A model generated the notes under the pieces. That model did not search any database and had not been told where the DNA came from. It saw only the letters and a program-made list of their open reading frames with translations. Of a stretch of DNA of 64,000 bases, positions 50,173-59,514 are shown one piece after another (within the stretch, counting starts at the first letter, position 1; each line of letters opens with the position of its first letter). Position numbers and translations under genes: made by a program. Source of the DNA: Pannonibacter sp. SL95 (GTDB lineage: Bacteria; Pseudomonadota; Alphaproteobacteria; Rhizobiales; Stappiaceae); NCBI RefSeq assembly GCF_026672425.1, contig NZ_JAPPRC010000003.1, forward strand, positions 788,501 to 852,500, in the 5' to 3' direction.

Positions 50173-50296
50173 TTAGCGATCTGTTAATGTGGTTGAAACA
50201 AGGCAATGCAAATCGCAGCGAACGATTTAATAACAACTGAAGAATTTGCAATTTCGTGGTTAATCATAAGTGTATGGTTGCTTAGGTAAATTTTAA
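50173..50296 (+). promoter_or_regulatory. CtrA-like boxes upstream of sciP
   Basis: TTAG-N7-TTAA occurs at 50173-50187 and at 50282-50296 in an AT-rich leader (50139-50350). Both match the CtrA consensus TTAA-N7-TTAA in 7 of 8 fixed bases. In Caulobacter, CtrA activates sciP, whose product then blocks CtrA activity; the same loop is inferred. No sigma-70 pair was confidently located. Confidence 0.55.
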
Positions 50297-50350
50297 ATCC
50301 CGCCGTGTAATCTCACCTCTAAACCTGGTCATGGTTTGTGTGAGAGTACA

Positions 50351-50626
50351 ATGACCGAGCAAATTCGTTCGCGTGTGAAATATGTGATTGGGCCTGACGG
50401 CAGTCCGCTGACGATCGCGGATCTGCCGCCACCAAGCACCAAGCGTTGGGTTATCCGGCGCAAGGCTGAAGTTGTCGCCGCGGTTCGCGGCGGCCTGTTA
50501 TCGCTGGAGGAAGCATGCCAGCGCTACACGCTGACGGTTGAGGAGTTTCTGTCCTGGCAGAGCTCTATCGAGCGCCACGGATTGGCTGGCCTGCGAGCTA
50601 CGCGGGTTCAGCAGTATCGCAATTAA
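50351..50626 (+). CDS. sciP: CtrA inhibitor SciP (DUF1153)
   Basis: The 91-residue protein matches SciP throughout: VIGPDGSPLTIADLPPP, KRWVIRRKAEVVAAVRGGLL, ACQRYTLTVEEFLSWQ and GLRATRVQQYR. SciP binds CtrA-dependent promoters or CtrA and prevents transcription in G1. It has a helix-turn-helix core. ATG 50351 is the family start; ATG 50336 in frame adds four residues. It lies between flgD and the fliF operon and has its own terminator. Confidence 0.93.
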   Translation: MTEQIRSRVKYVIGPDGSPLTIADLPPPSTKRWVIRRKAEVVAAVRGGLLSLEEACQRYTLTVEEFLSWQSSIERHGLAGLRATRVQQYRN

Positions 50627-50670
50627 CGACCGGCGCCCCCCGCGCGCACGGATCGAACCTCCAAAGCCTT

Positions 50671-50700
50671 AAAGCCTGGCCTCGCGGCCAGGCTTTTTTT
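50671..50700 (+). terminator. Rho-independent terminator after sciP
   Basis: Arms AAAGCCTGGCC and GGCCAGGCTTT with a TCGC loop, followed by a run of T. Perfect pairing over 11 bases. Confidence 0.9.
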
Positions 50701-50882
50701 ATGGCCGGTTTCATGCCACGCACGGGTCCGGCCAGGCCGATGCGAGGGGTGGATTCGGATCGCCAAACCCCAATCGTGAGTGATTGGTTAACGCTGGGCG
50801 GCATTTTCTACCGTTTTGCAAAACGGGGCGTCCGCCACAAATGGCGCAATTCCGCCATTTCAATCTCTGGCGGCGATACTCG

Positions 50883-50962
50883 TTAATAACTTGTTTACCT
50901 TCTGGCGGGCAAATTTTGCCTATCGGACAATGGCGCGTCGGTAACTGGAGGGGATTCGATTC
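50883..50962 (+). promoter_or_regulatory. CtrA-like box and tandem GANTC sites upstream of fliF
   Basis: TTAA-N7-TTTAC lies at 50883-50898, 109 bases before the fliF start, and two adjacent GATTC sites lie at 50953-50962. Both fit cell-cycle control by CtrA and CcrM. The remainder of the gap 50701-51006 is AT-rich and holds no gene. Confidence 0.5.
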
Positions 50963-51006
50963 CTTTCCGGTGTCTGCGGCGGGGCAAACAGGCTGAGCGG
51001 GCAAAC

Positions 51007-52624
51007 GTGAACGGATTGATCGAATTTATTCGGACCATGGGGCCAACGCGCATCGCCGCGATGGGGGCGGTGGCTGCGATTCTGGTCGGGATGTTTGCTT
51101 TCATCATCTTCCGGGTCACGTCGCCGGAGATGGGACAGCTCTACTCCAACCTGACGATCGAGGACTCTGCCCAGATCGTCAACAATCTGGAGCAGCTCGC
51201 GATCCCTTATGAGCTTCGTCAGGACGGCTCGACGATCCTCATCCCGAAGGACCAGATTGCCCGCACACGCATGCGCCTTGCCGAAGAGGGCCTGCCGACC
51301 GGCGGCTCCGTCGGCTACGAGATCTTCGACCGCACCGACACGCTCGGTGCCACGAGCTTTGTCCAGAACATCAATCACCTGCGCGCCCTTGAAGGCGAAC
51401 TGGCCCGGACCATCCGTTCGATCGACCGCATTGTCTCGGCGCGCGTGCATCTGGTGATCCCGGAGCGCCAGCTGTTCCAGCGCGATGTGCGCCCGCCCTC
51501 CGCCTCCATTGCGGTCAAGGTCCGCGGGTCGCTGGGTGCAAGTGAAATCCGTGCCATCCAGCATCTCGTCGCCGCCGCCGTCGATGGTCTGACACCGGAA
51601 CGCGTGTCGATCGTGGATGACGCCGGCCGGCTGCTCGCCACCGTCGGCGATGACAACCCCGACAACATGTCCTCCGGCAAGATCCAGGAGCGCACGTTCG
51701 AGGTCGAACAGCGGCTGCGCAACCAGATCGAGGAGATCCTGAACAGCATCGTCGGCCCTGGCCGCGCCCGTGTCCGTGTCGCAGCCGACGTTGACTTCAA
51801 CCGGATCACCGAGACCCAGGAGCGCTTTGATCCCGAAGGCCAGGTTGTTCGCTCGACCCAGAGCAAGGAAGAAAATTCGACCCGCACCAACCAGCAGGGC
51901 GGTGTGACGGCCGGCAACCAGATCCCGAACGCCGATGCCGGAGGGGCAGGCGGGGACACCGAAGGCTCCAGCCTGACCGAGGGAAATCGTCAACTTCGAA
52001 GTCTCCAAGGCGATCCGGACCGAGGTGATCGAGGCTGGCCGCGTCAAGCGCCTGTCGGTCGCCGTGCTGGTCGATGGCATCTACGAGCCGAATGCGGAAG
52101 GCGTGCTGCAGTACACGCCGCGTCCGCAGGAGGTCCTTGACCGGATTTCCGTGCTGGTGCGCTCGGCTGTCGGCTTCGATGCCGCCCGCGGCGACGTGGT
52201 GGAAGTGGTCAACCTGCGCTTTGCCACGGCTCCGGAGACGGACTTCGAGACGGCCGAGCAGGGCATGTTCGATTTCACCCGCGATGACATCATGCGCTTC
52301 GCCGAGCTTGGCGTGCTTCTGCTGATCTCGCTGCTCCTGCTGCTCTTCGTCGTCCGCCCGCTGCTGAAGCGCATCGTGACGCCGGAAGAAAAGACCGCCC
52401 AGGAACTGGTGATCGCACCGGATGGCACGCTGGTCGCCCAGTCGGAACTCCCGGCTGGCGAACTTGAGGACGAAGACGACGGCATCGTGATCGAATGGCT
52501 TGAAGAGGCCAAGCGCGAAGGCGCGCTGCAGGCCTCGTCCGTCGCCAAGGTTGGCGCAATGATCGAAGACTACCCGACTGAAGCCGTGACCATCGTGCGC
52601 GGCTGGCTGGATGAGGCAGCGTAA
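51007..52624 (+). pseudogene. fliF: Flagellar MS-ring protein FliF, frameshifted
   Basis: The N-terminal frame (51007-52140) encodes the membrane helix, the YscJ-like ring motif domains (LYSNLTIEDSAQIVNNLEQL; ARVHLVIPERQLF) and most of the periplasmic region up to about residue 325. The C-terminal frame (from about 51984 to 52624) continues VNFEVSKAIRTEVIEAGRVK, the second membrane helix and the FliG-binding tail. Removing one G from GGG at 51981-51983 joins them into a protein of about 539 residues, the usual length. Sequencing error or a real motility defect. Confidence 0.9.
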
Positions 52625-52626
52625 GC

Positions 52627-53676
52627 ATGGCAACCGATTCCTTGCAGAACCAGCTGACCGTCTCGGAGGACGGCGTCGAGCGTGAACTGAAGGGCGCGGA
52701 GCGCGCAGCCGTTCTGATGCTGGCCCTTGGCGAGGTGCACGGGAAGGAAATCTGGGCGCGGCTGGACGAGATCGAGGTGCGTCAGATCTCTGCGGCGATG
52801 GCCAAGCTCGGGCCTGTCACGCCAACGATGTTGCAGGACCTCTTCGCCGACTTTGTCCGCCGCCTGTCCTCGCGCGGATCGCTGATGGGCAACGTCGACG
52901 CGACCGAGCGCCTGCTCGCGGCCTTCCTGCCACAGGACAAGGTGGCGACGATCATGGAGGAAATCCGTGGTCCTGCCGGCCGCAACATGTGGGAAAAGCT
53001 CTCCAACGTGCAGGAGAACGTTCTCGCCAACTACCTGAAGAACGAATACCCGCAGACGGTGGCGGTGGTTCTGTCCAAGATCGACGCCGATCATGCGGCC
53101 AAGGTGCTCGGCATCCTTCCGGAAGACCTGGCACTCGAGGTGATCAACCGCATGCTGCGCATGGAGGCGGTGCAGAAGGAAGTCCTGGAAAAGGTCGAAC
53201 TGACACTTCGCAAGGAGTTCATGTCCAACCTGACCAACACCAGCCGCCGCGACAGCCACGAAATGATGGCGGACATCTTCAACAACTTCGACCGCCAGAC
53301 GGAAGCGCGCTTCCTGGCGGCCCTTGAAGAGGAAAACCGCGAGTCCGCCGAACGCATCAAGAACCTGATGTTCACCTTCGACGACCTGATGAAGCTCGAT
53401 GCGGCCGGCTGCCAGACACTGCTGCGCAACGTCGAGAAGGACCGCCTCGCCATCGCCCTCAAGGGGTCCAACGATGCGGTGCGGGAGTTCTTCTTTGCCA
53501 ACATGTCGGGCCGCGCGGCCAAGATGTTGCAGGACGATATGGAGGCGCTCGGACCGGTTCGTCTGCGCGATGTGGACGAGGCACAGACCGGCATGGTCAA
53601 CACCGCAAAGGATCTCGCCGCCCGCGGCGAGCTCATGATTTCCAAGTCGAAGAACGACGACGAGATCATCTATTGA
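52627..53676 (+). CDS. fliG: Flagellar motor switch protein FliG
   Basis: The 349-residue protein has the N-terminal FliF-binding domain ([12 protein letters not shown]), the middle EHPQT-like segment ([24 protein letters not shown]) and the C-terminal torque domain ([22 protein letters not shown]; charged residues on the torque helix). Two bases separate it from fliF. It sits on the MS ring and receives torque from MotAB. Confidence 0.95.
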   Translation: MATDSLQNQLTVSEDGVERELKGAERAAVLMLALGEVHGKEIWARLDEIEVRQISAAMAKLGPVTPTMLQDLFADFVRRLSSRGSLMGNVDATERLLAAFLPQDKVATIMEEIRGPAGRNMWEKLSNVQENVLANYLKNEYPQTVAVVLSKIDADHAAKVLGILPEDLALEVINRMLRMEAVQKEVLEKVELTLRKEFMSNLTNTSRRDSHEMMADIFNNFDRQTEARFLAALEEENRESAERIKNLMFTFDDLMKLDAAGCQTLLRNVEKDRLAIALKGSNDAVREFFFANMSGRAAKMLQDDMEALGPVRLRDVDEAQTGMVNTAKDLAARGELMISKSKNDDEIIY

Positions 53677-53701
53677 TCTCGGGCAACCTTAGGATCAGCG
53701 T

Positions 53702-54406
53702 ATGTCACGCCTGAGCAAACCGTCGAAGTTCTTGTTTGACAAGAACTTCAGCGAGCCGGAGGTGCCCGAGGTCATGGCGCCGCCGGAACCGGTCGAGCCG
53801 ATGATGACGGTTGCCGAACACGAGCGGCTGATCGCGGCTGCCCGTGAAGAGGCCCGCCGTCAGGGCCATGCCGAAGGACTGATGGAAGGGCGCTCCGGTG
53901 AAGAACGCCGTCTTGCCGATCAGGTTGGCGACCTGACCCAGGTCGCAGCCCGCATTCTGACGACGCTCGACGAGGCGCGGGAGCAGACGGAAAAGGACGC
54001 GGTGACGCTCGCCTTCCTCGTCGCCCGCCGGCTGAGCGCCCATCTGATCGCCCGCAATCCGCTGGGCGAGACCGTGGCTCTCGTATCGGAATGTCTGGGT
54101 CCGCTGCGCCAGGCACCGCATCTCGTCATCCGCGTCGCGGAGCGGGATGTTGAAGCGCTGAAGGCGCGCCTTGATCCCGTCATCAGGGAAAAAGGCTTTG
54201 ATGGCCGTCTGGTGCTTCTCGGCGAGCCGGAGATTGCGCGCGGGGACTGCCGCATTGAATGGGCGGACGGCGGTATCCAGCGCGATCGCAAGGCGGTCGA
54301 GGCACAGATCGACCAGTCCATTCGCAACTATTTCGAGGCCAAGGCAGCTGCCCGGACCAAGGGCCGGCAAGGCGCCGAGGCAGGTGCCAGGGAGACTGAA
54401 GCATGA
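53702..54406 (+). CDS. fliH: FliH-like flagellar export regulator
   Basis: The 234-residue protein has an N-terminal motif region (KPSKFLFDKNFSEPE), then repeated HAEGLMEGR-type residues and a C-terminal FliH domain (VALVSECLGPLRQAPHLVIRV, RGDCRIEWADGGIQRD). It regulates the FliI ATPase. Position after fliG and overlap with fliN by four bases support the name, although FliH sequences are weakly conserved. Confidence 0.82.
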   Translation: MSRLSKPSKFLFDKNFSEPEVPEVMAPPEPVEPMMTVAEHERLIAAAREEARRQGHAEGLMEGRSGEERRLADQVGDLTQVAARILTTLDEAREQTEKDAVTLAFLVARRLSAHLIARNPLGETVALVSECLGPLRQAPHLVIRVAERDVEALKARLDPVIREKGFDGRLVLLGEPEIARGDCRIEWADGGIQRDRKAVEAQIDQSIRNYFEAKAAARTKGRQGAEAGARETEA

Positions 54407-54744
54407 GCAGTGACAGTGACCGCGGCATTCCGCTCGATGAACTGCAGCCGCAGGGCCGTCAGCGGGACGACCGGGAAGAGGGCATGGGCACGGCCCAGTC
54501 CGCAGCCGATCTTGAGGCCGTGTTTGACGTTCCGGTCAGGATTTCCGCCGTTCTGGGCCATTCCAAGCTGCATGTCTCGGACCTGCTGAAGCTGGCCTCC
54601 GGCACCGTTCTGGAGCTGGACCGCAAGGTGGGCGAGGCGATCGACATCTATGTCAATGACCGCCTCGTGGCGCGTGGGGAAGTGGTGCTCGTCGAGGACA
54701 AGCTCGGCGTGACCATGACGGAAATGATCAAGGCCGAGCGCTAA
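54403..54744 (+). CDS. fliN: Flagellar motor switch protein FliN
   Basis: The 113-residue protein carries the SpoA/FliN domain: VFDVPVRISAVLGHSKLHVSDL in part (LEAVFDVPVRISAVLGHS), LKLASGTVLELDRKVGEAIDIYV and LVARGEVVLVEDKLGV. It forms the bottom of the C ring. It overlaps fliH by four bases; flbD follows after 21 bases. Confidence 0.94.
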   Translation: MSSDSDRGIPLDELQPQGRQRDDREEGMGTAQSAADLEAVFDVPVRISAVLGHSKLHVSDLLKLASGTVLELDRKVGEAIDIYVNDRLVARGEVVLVEDKLGVTMTEMIKAER

Positions 54745-54765
54745 GAGCTCGAGCAGGAGACGACG

Positions 54766-56121
54766 ATGCGTTTGCTGATTGTTGGCACGCTGGGTGGTCA
54801 GCTGACCACGGCATCCAAGATTGCCATGCAGCGCGGTGCCCAGGTCACCCATGCCGAGGATGCCGAAGGCGCGCTGAAGGTGCTGCGGTCCGGCCGCGGC
54901 GCGGATCTCCTGATGGTCGACGTGAAGCTGGACATTGCCGCGCTGCTTGCCAGCCTTGCGGATGAACGCATTCACGTTCCGATCGTGGCCTGCGGTGTCG
55001 AGACCGATGCCCGGGCTGCGGTCGCTGCGATCCGGGCCGGGGCCAAGGAATACATCCCGCTGCCGCCGGACCCGGAGATGATTGCCGCCGTTCTGGCCGC
55101 TGTCGCGCAGGAGCGCGGCGATCTCATTTACCGCGACGAGGCCATGGCGGCTGTCGTGAAGCTGGCCGAGCAGGTCGCTCCCTCCGATGCCTCGATCCTG
55201 ATCACGGGTGAATCCGGCACCGGCAAGGAAGTCATTGCCCGCCATGTGCACCGCTCGTCCTCGCGCTCGGGCAAGCCGTTCATCTCGATCAACTGCGCCG
55301 CCATCCCGGAGCAGCTGCTGGAATCCGAGTTGTTCGGCCACGAGAAAGGTGCCTTCACCGGCGCCGTCGCCCGCCGCGTCGGCAAGTTCGAGGAAGCCGA
55401 TGGCGGCACGCTGTTGCTGGACGAAATTTCCGAGATGGACGTCCGGCTGCAGGCCAAGCTGCTGCGGGCCATCCAGGAGCGGGTGATCGACCGTGTCGGC
55501 GGCACGCGTCCGGTTCCTGTCGATATCCGCATCATCGCCACGTCCAACCGGGATCTGGCCGACAGTGTGCGCCAGGGCACGTTCCGTGAGGATCTGCTGT
55601 TCCGCCTCAATGTGGTCAATCTCAAGCTGCCGCCGCTGCGCAGCCGGCCTGCGGATATCCTCGAGCTGGCCGGCTATTTTGCCCGCCACTACGCCCAGGC
55701 CAATGGCCTTCCAGACCGCCCGATCAGCACGGATGCGCGCCGGGCCCTGACGGGCAATCCGTGGCCGGGCAACGTGCGCGAGCTGGAAAACACCATGCAC
55801 CGCGCCGTCCTGCTGGCCAGTGGCCAGGAGATCGGCGTCGACGCGATCCGGATGCCGGACGGCAGTCCGCTCAGTGTTTCGCGGGGGCCTGCCGAACGCG
55901 CGGTCGAGACGGCCGAGGCCGTGTCGCGGTCGCTCGTCGGGCGCACTGTGGCCGATGTGGAGCGGGATCTCATCCTCGACACGCTGGACCACTGCCTCGG
56001 CAACCGCACCCATGCCGCCAAGATCCTTGGCATTTCCATCCGCACGCTGCGCAACAAGCTGAACCAGTACATGGACGAAGGCGTCCTCGTGCCCGGTCCC
56101 GGCGAGGCGCGCAGCGCGTGA
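54766..56121 (+). CDS. flbD: FlbD-type sigma-54-dependent flagellar regulator
   Basis: The 451-residue protein has a receiver-like N-terminus (1-115) lacking an obvious full set of acidic phosphoacceptor residues, an AAA+ domain with Walker A GESGTGKE, the sigma-54 contact motif GAFTGAV and Walker B GTLLLDEISEM, and a Fis-type helix-turn-helix (HAAKILGISIRTLRNKL). Within the fliFGHN operon and before flhA it matches Caulobacter FlbD. It likely activates the fliK promoter at 46985. Confidence 0.9.
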   Translation: MRLLIVGTLGGQLTTASKIAMQRGAQVTHAEDAEGALKVLRSGRGADLLMVDVKLDIAALLASLADERIHVPIVACGVETDARAAVAAIRAGAKEYIPLPPDPEMIAAVLAAVAQERGDLIYRDEAMAAVVKLAEQVAPSDASILITGESGTGKEVIARHVHRSSSRSGKPFISINCAAIPEQLLESELFGHEKGAFTGAVARRVGKFEEADGGTLLLDEISEMDVRLQAKLLRAIQERVIDRVGGTRPVPVDIRIIATSNRDLADSVRQGTFREDLLFRLNVVNLKLPPLRSRPADILELAGYFARHYAQANGLPDRPISTDARRALTGNPWPGNVRELENTMHRAVLLASGQEIGVDAIRMPDGSPLSVSRGPAERAVETAEAVSRSLVGRTVADVERDLILDTLDHCLGNRTHAAKILGISIRTLRNKLNQYMDEGVLVPGPGEARSA

Positions 56122-56152
56122 TGTCCATTCCGGTTGAGGCCAGGGAATATCC

Positions 56153-58306
56153 ATGACCGACACGTCCGCCAACGAGCCGACCCAGCCGACACCGCCGCGT
56201 CCGCCGGCCGTGCCCAGCTTTGGCCTGCCGTCAGCGGCTGAGTTCATGGACTCGATCCGCAAGGGCGATATCGGCCTTGCCGTCGGTGTGATGGTCATCC
56301 TCGTGATGCTCATCATGCCGATGCCGGCGATCCTTCTCGATTTCTTCCTGGCGATCTCGATCATCCTGTCGGTGATGATCCTGATGACCGGCCTGTTCAT
56401 CCAGAAGCCGCTCGAGTTCTCGTCCTTCCCGACGGTCCTGCTGATCTCGACCATGTTGCGTCTGGCGCTGAACCTCGCCTCGACGCGCCTCATCCTCTCC
56501 CATGGTCACGAAGGAACAGCTGCCGCCGGACAGGTCATCCAGTCCTTCGGCAACTTCGTCATGGGCGGCAATTTCATCATCGGGATCATCGTGTTCGCGA
56601 TCCTGGTGATCGTGAACTTCATCGTCATCACCAAGGGTTCCGGCCGTATCGCCGAAGTGGCGGCCCGCTTCACCCTTGACGCGATGCCCGGCAAGCAGAT
56701 GGCCATCGACGCCGACCTGTCGTCCGGTCTCATCGACGAGACAGAGGCCAAGCGCCGGCGCAAGGAGCTGGAAGAGGAAAGCACCTTCTTCGGCGCCATG
56801 GACGGTGCCTCGAAATTCGTCCGCGGCGACGCCATCGCCGGCCTGCTCATCACCTTCATCAACGTGATCGGCGGCATCATCATCGGTGTCGGCCAGATGG
56901 GTCTGTCCTTTGGCGAAGCGGCACAGAACTACACAATCCTGACGGTCGGTGACGGTCTGGTGTCGCAGATTCCGGCGCTCATCGTCTCCACCGCTGCCGG
57001 TATTCTTGTGTCCAAGGCCGGTGTCAGCGGATCGGCCGACAAGGCGCTGGTGGCCCAGTTCACGGGCTATCCCAAGGCGCTGGGCATGTCGTCCTTCGTC
57101 ATGGTGGCGCTGGCAATGCTGCCCGGCATTCCCATGGTTCCCTTCCTTGGGCTTGCTGGTCTTGCCGGCTGGCTTGCGGTGAAGGCGGGCAACGCGAAAA
57201 AGATGACGGCCTTCAAGGCGGCTGCGGTGAAGGCCGTCGAGACCGCACCGAAACCGCCGGCAGAGCCTCCGATCACCGATGCCCTCAAGATGGACGAACT
57301 GCGCATCGAGCTGGGTTATGCGTTGCTGCCGCTGATCAACGGCCAGCAGACTGGCCAGCCGGACCAGCTGACCGAGCAGATCAAGGCCCTGCGCCGCCAG
57401 GTCGCGGCGGACATGGGCATCATCATGCCGCCGGTCCGCATCCTCGACAACATTCAGCTCGGCGCCAACGAATACACGATCAAGGTCAAGGAAGTGGAAG
57501 CCGGCAAGGGCATGCTCTTCCCCAACCGTTACATGGTCATGGACCCGGCTGGCGGGCAGGTGAAGATCCCCGGTACGAACACCACCGAGCCGACCTTCGG
57601 GCTCCCCGCCACATGGGTCGAGGCGATCTACCGCGAGGATGCGTCGCTGCGCGGCTATACCGTCGTGGATCCCGCGACGGTGCTTTCGACACACCTGACC
57701 GAGACGATCAAGGCGAATGTCGCCGAACTGCTCACCTATGCCGATGTCCAGAAGCTCTTGAAGGAGCTGAAGGGCGAGCAGGCCAAGCTGGTCGAGGATC
57801 TCATTCCCTCGCAGATCACCGTGTCGGGCATCCAGCGCGTGCTGCAGACCCTTCTGGGCGAGCGCATTTCCGTGCGCGATCTCGGCACGATTCTCGAAGG
57901 CGTGGCGGAAGCTGCGGGCTTTACCCGCAACACCAACACCATCGCCGAACATGTGCGCACGCGCCTTGCCCGGCAGATCTGCGCCGCCAACATGTCACCC
58001 GGCGGCTATCTCCCGCTGGTGGCCCTGTCCCCGCGCTGGGAGCAGTCCTTTATCGAGGCAATTGTCGGGGAGGGCGATGACCGCCAGCTCGCGATGCAGC
58101 CGTCCAAGCTGCAGGAATTCGTGACGCTGGTGCGGGACGCGTTCGAGAAGGCGGCGCAGCAGGGCGAGGTGCCGGTGCTTCTGACCTCGCCGCAGACGCG
58201 CCCCTTCGTCCGCTCCATCGTTGAACGGTTCCGGGCGCATACCACCGTGATGAGCCAGAACGAGGTTCACCCGCGCGTGAAGCTCAAGACGGTCGGTTCG
58301 ATCTGA
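56153..58306 (+). CDS. flhA: Flagellar export gate protein FlhA
   Basis: The 717-residue protein has eight predicted membrane helices in residues about 35-330, with the FHIPEP-like region VSTAAGILVSKAG and SFPTVLLISTMLRLALNLAST, and a cytoplasmic domain from about 360 (LGYALLPLIN; RDLGTILEGVAEAA; ALSPRWEQ). It forms the export gate nonamer. ATG 56153 gives a Pro-rich start; the gene follows flbD after 31 bases. Confidence 0.95.
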   Translation: MTDTSANEPTQPTPPRPPAVPSFGLPSAAEFMDSIRKGDIGLAVGVMVILVMLIMPMPAILLDFFLAISIILSVMILMTGLFIQKPLEFSSFPTVLLISTMLRLALNLASTRLILSHGHEGTAAAGQVIQSFGNFVMGGNFIIGIIVFAILVIVNFIVITKGSGRIAEVAARFTLDAMPGKQMAIDADLSSGLIDETEAKRRRKELEEESTFFGAMDGASKFVRGDAIAGLLITFINVIGGIIIGVGQMGLSFGEAAQNYTILTVGDGLVSQIPALIVSTAAGILVSKAGVSGSADKALVAQFTGYPKALGMSSFVMVALAMLPGIPMVPFLGLAGLAGWLAVKAGNAKKMTAFKAAAVKAVETAPKPPAEPPITDALKMDELRIELGYALLPLINGQQTGQPDQLTEQIKALRRQVAADMGIIMPPVRILDNIQLGANEYTIKVKEVEAGKGMLFPNRYMVMDPAGGQVKIPGTNTTEPTFGLPATWVEAIYREDASLRGYTVVDPATVLSTHLTETIKANVAELLTYADVQKLLKELKGEQAKLVEDLIPSQITVSGIQRVLQTLLGERISVRDLGTILEGVAEAAGFTRNTNTIAEHVRTRLARQICAANMSPGGYLPLVALSPRWEQSFIEAIVGEGDDRQLAMQPSKLQEFVTLVRDAFEKAAQQGEVPVLLTSPQTRPFVRSIVERFRAHTTVMSQNEVHPRVKLKTVGSI

Positions 58307-58321
58307 GGAAGACGGGCGCGA

Positions 58322-58576
58322 TCAGACGAGGATGTTGAGCCGGCCGAGCGCCGATGCCGTGCTGATGTTGCTGCCCTGGAAGGCGTTGTAGGTCTGCTGC
58401 TGGCCGTTGGTCACGGTCGCCTGGTAGACGGAACCCAGCACTTCCTTGGACAGGGCCTGCGTCTTCTGGATGGACTTCTTGCGCACGGCTGCCCATGCGT
58501 CATTGTAGTCCTTCAGCGTGACGCGCTCTTGCTTCTGTCCAAACCTGTTGCCGGAATTGTTGCCGATCTTTGCCAT
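58322..58576 (-). CDS. Small conserved protein behind a CtrA box
   Basis: The 84-residue product (MAKIGNNSGN...) is helical in its middle (VTLKDYNDAWAAVRKKSIQKT) and ends in GSNISTASALGRLNILV, like short flagellar or secreted helical proteins. It runs convergent to flhA. ATG 58576 follows a perfect CtrA box by 24 bases; the open frame further upstream runs through that box, so it is not used. Function is unknown. Confidence 0.6.
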   Translation of the reverse strand: MAKIGNNSGNRFGQKQERVTLKDYNDAWAAVRKKSIQKTQALSKEVLGSVYQATVTNGQQQTYNAFQGSNISTASALGRLNILV

Positions 58577-58599
58577 ACGGGCATGCTGCGCGCTTATGG

Positions 58600-58615
58600 T
58601 TAACAGCTGGTTAAC
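58600..58615. promoter_or_regulatory. Perfect CtrA box
   Basis: TTAA-N7-TTAAC (TTAACAGCTGGTTAAC) is palindromic and matches the full CtrA consensus. It lies 24 bases from the ATG of the minus-strand gene at 58576 and 113 bases from the plus-strand GNAT gene. Confidence 0.75.
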
Positions 58616-58727
58616 GCGTGCGTTCTGCGTCAAATGACGGTTGCTGGCTTGTATTTTCGGGTGCTACTCCCCGGGGCATCTTTCCAGCCGGACCCGTTTG
58701 TGGACCGAACCGTCCCAGGACCCTCCC

Positions 58728-59336
58728 ATGACTACCCTCAATCTCGACGGCTACACCGATGTACCGAACGGCAAGATCGCCTTTGTCGTGACGTTTCTCG
58801 AAATGCATGCGCGCCCCGCGTCGCGCCAGGTCACGGTGCCGGCAGGTCTGACGCTGCGTCCCTGGATCAAGCCCGAGCCGGAGGCCTATCTGCCGCTGTT
58901 CCGCGCAATCGGGGAGGAGTGGATGTGGTTCTCGCGCCTGATGATGCCGCGCGCGCGGTTGCAGGCGATCCTCTCGGAGGAAACCCGGACCATCCACGTC
59001 GCCGAGCTGGATGGGCGCCCGCTTGGCCTCGTGGAGCTGGATTTTGCCGATCCAGCCAACGTCGAGCTCGCCTTCTTCGGTCTGGTGCCACAGGAAACTG
59101 GACGCGGCCTCGGGCGCTGGCTGATGGAAGCCGCACTCGACATGGCCTGGGCAAGGCCGGAAACCCGGCGCTTCTATGTGCACACCTGCACCGGCGACAG
59201 CCCGTCAGCGCTCGGCTTCTATCGCGCCTGCGGCTTTGCCGCCTATCGCCGGGCGCTGGAGGTGATCGATGACCCGCGTCTGTCCGGCGTGCTGCCGGAA
59301 ACTGCAGGCCCGCATCTGCCGCTGATCCGTCCCTGA
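58728..59336 (+). CDS. GNAT-family N-acetyltransferase
   Basis: The 202-residue protein has the GNAT core: VELAFFGLVPQETGRGLGRWL (acetyl-CoA loop Q/R-x-x-G-x-G/A as QETGRGLG) and a C-terminal FYVHTCTGDSPSALGFYRACGF. Its N-terminal half is atypical for small GNATs. ATG 58728 is chosen because homologous-looking sequence starts there. Substrate unknown. Confidence 0.85.
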   Translation: MTTLNLDGYTDVPNGKIAFVVTFLEMHARPASRQVTVPAGLTLRPWIKPEPEAYLPLFRAIGEEWMWFSRLMMPRARLQAILSEETRTIHVAELDGRPLGLVELDFADPANVELAFFGLVPQETGRGLGRWLMEAALDMAWARPETRRFYVHTCTGDSPSALGFYRACGFAAYRRALEVIDDPRLSGVLPETAGPHLPLIRP

Positions 59337-59514
59337 GGTGCGTCCGGAAGGCCGGATAGCTGGCGGTAACGGTTAAAATGTCTTAAGAAGGGTTAACCAA
59401 ACTCCCGACATTGCCGGTGGACGACTGCCGGGAGCGGGGTCCGTGCGGTTTTCCTCACGGCGCATTTCGGTAAAAGTCCGCTTAACAAAAGCGACCTCCC
59501 AACCTGGAATCACC

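Noticed and set aside
50903-50919. Possible sigma-54 promoter before fliF (TGGCGGG...TTGCC)
   Set aside because: The GG and GC elements are 12 bases apart instead of 10, so the spacing does not fit.
54328-56493. 721-residue minus-strand frame opposite fliN/flbD
   Set aside because: Antisense to two well-identified flagellar genes; no motif of its own.
59374-59398. CtrA boxes before the gene at 59515
   Set aside because: The TTAA motifs are separated by six bases rather than seven.
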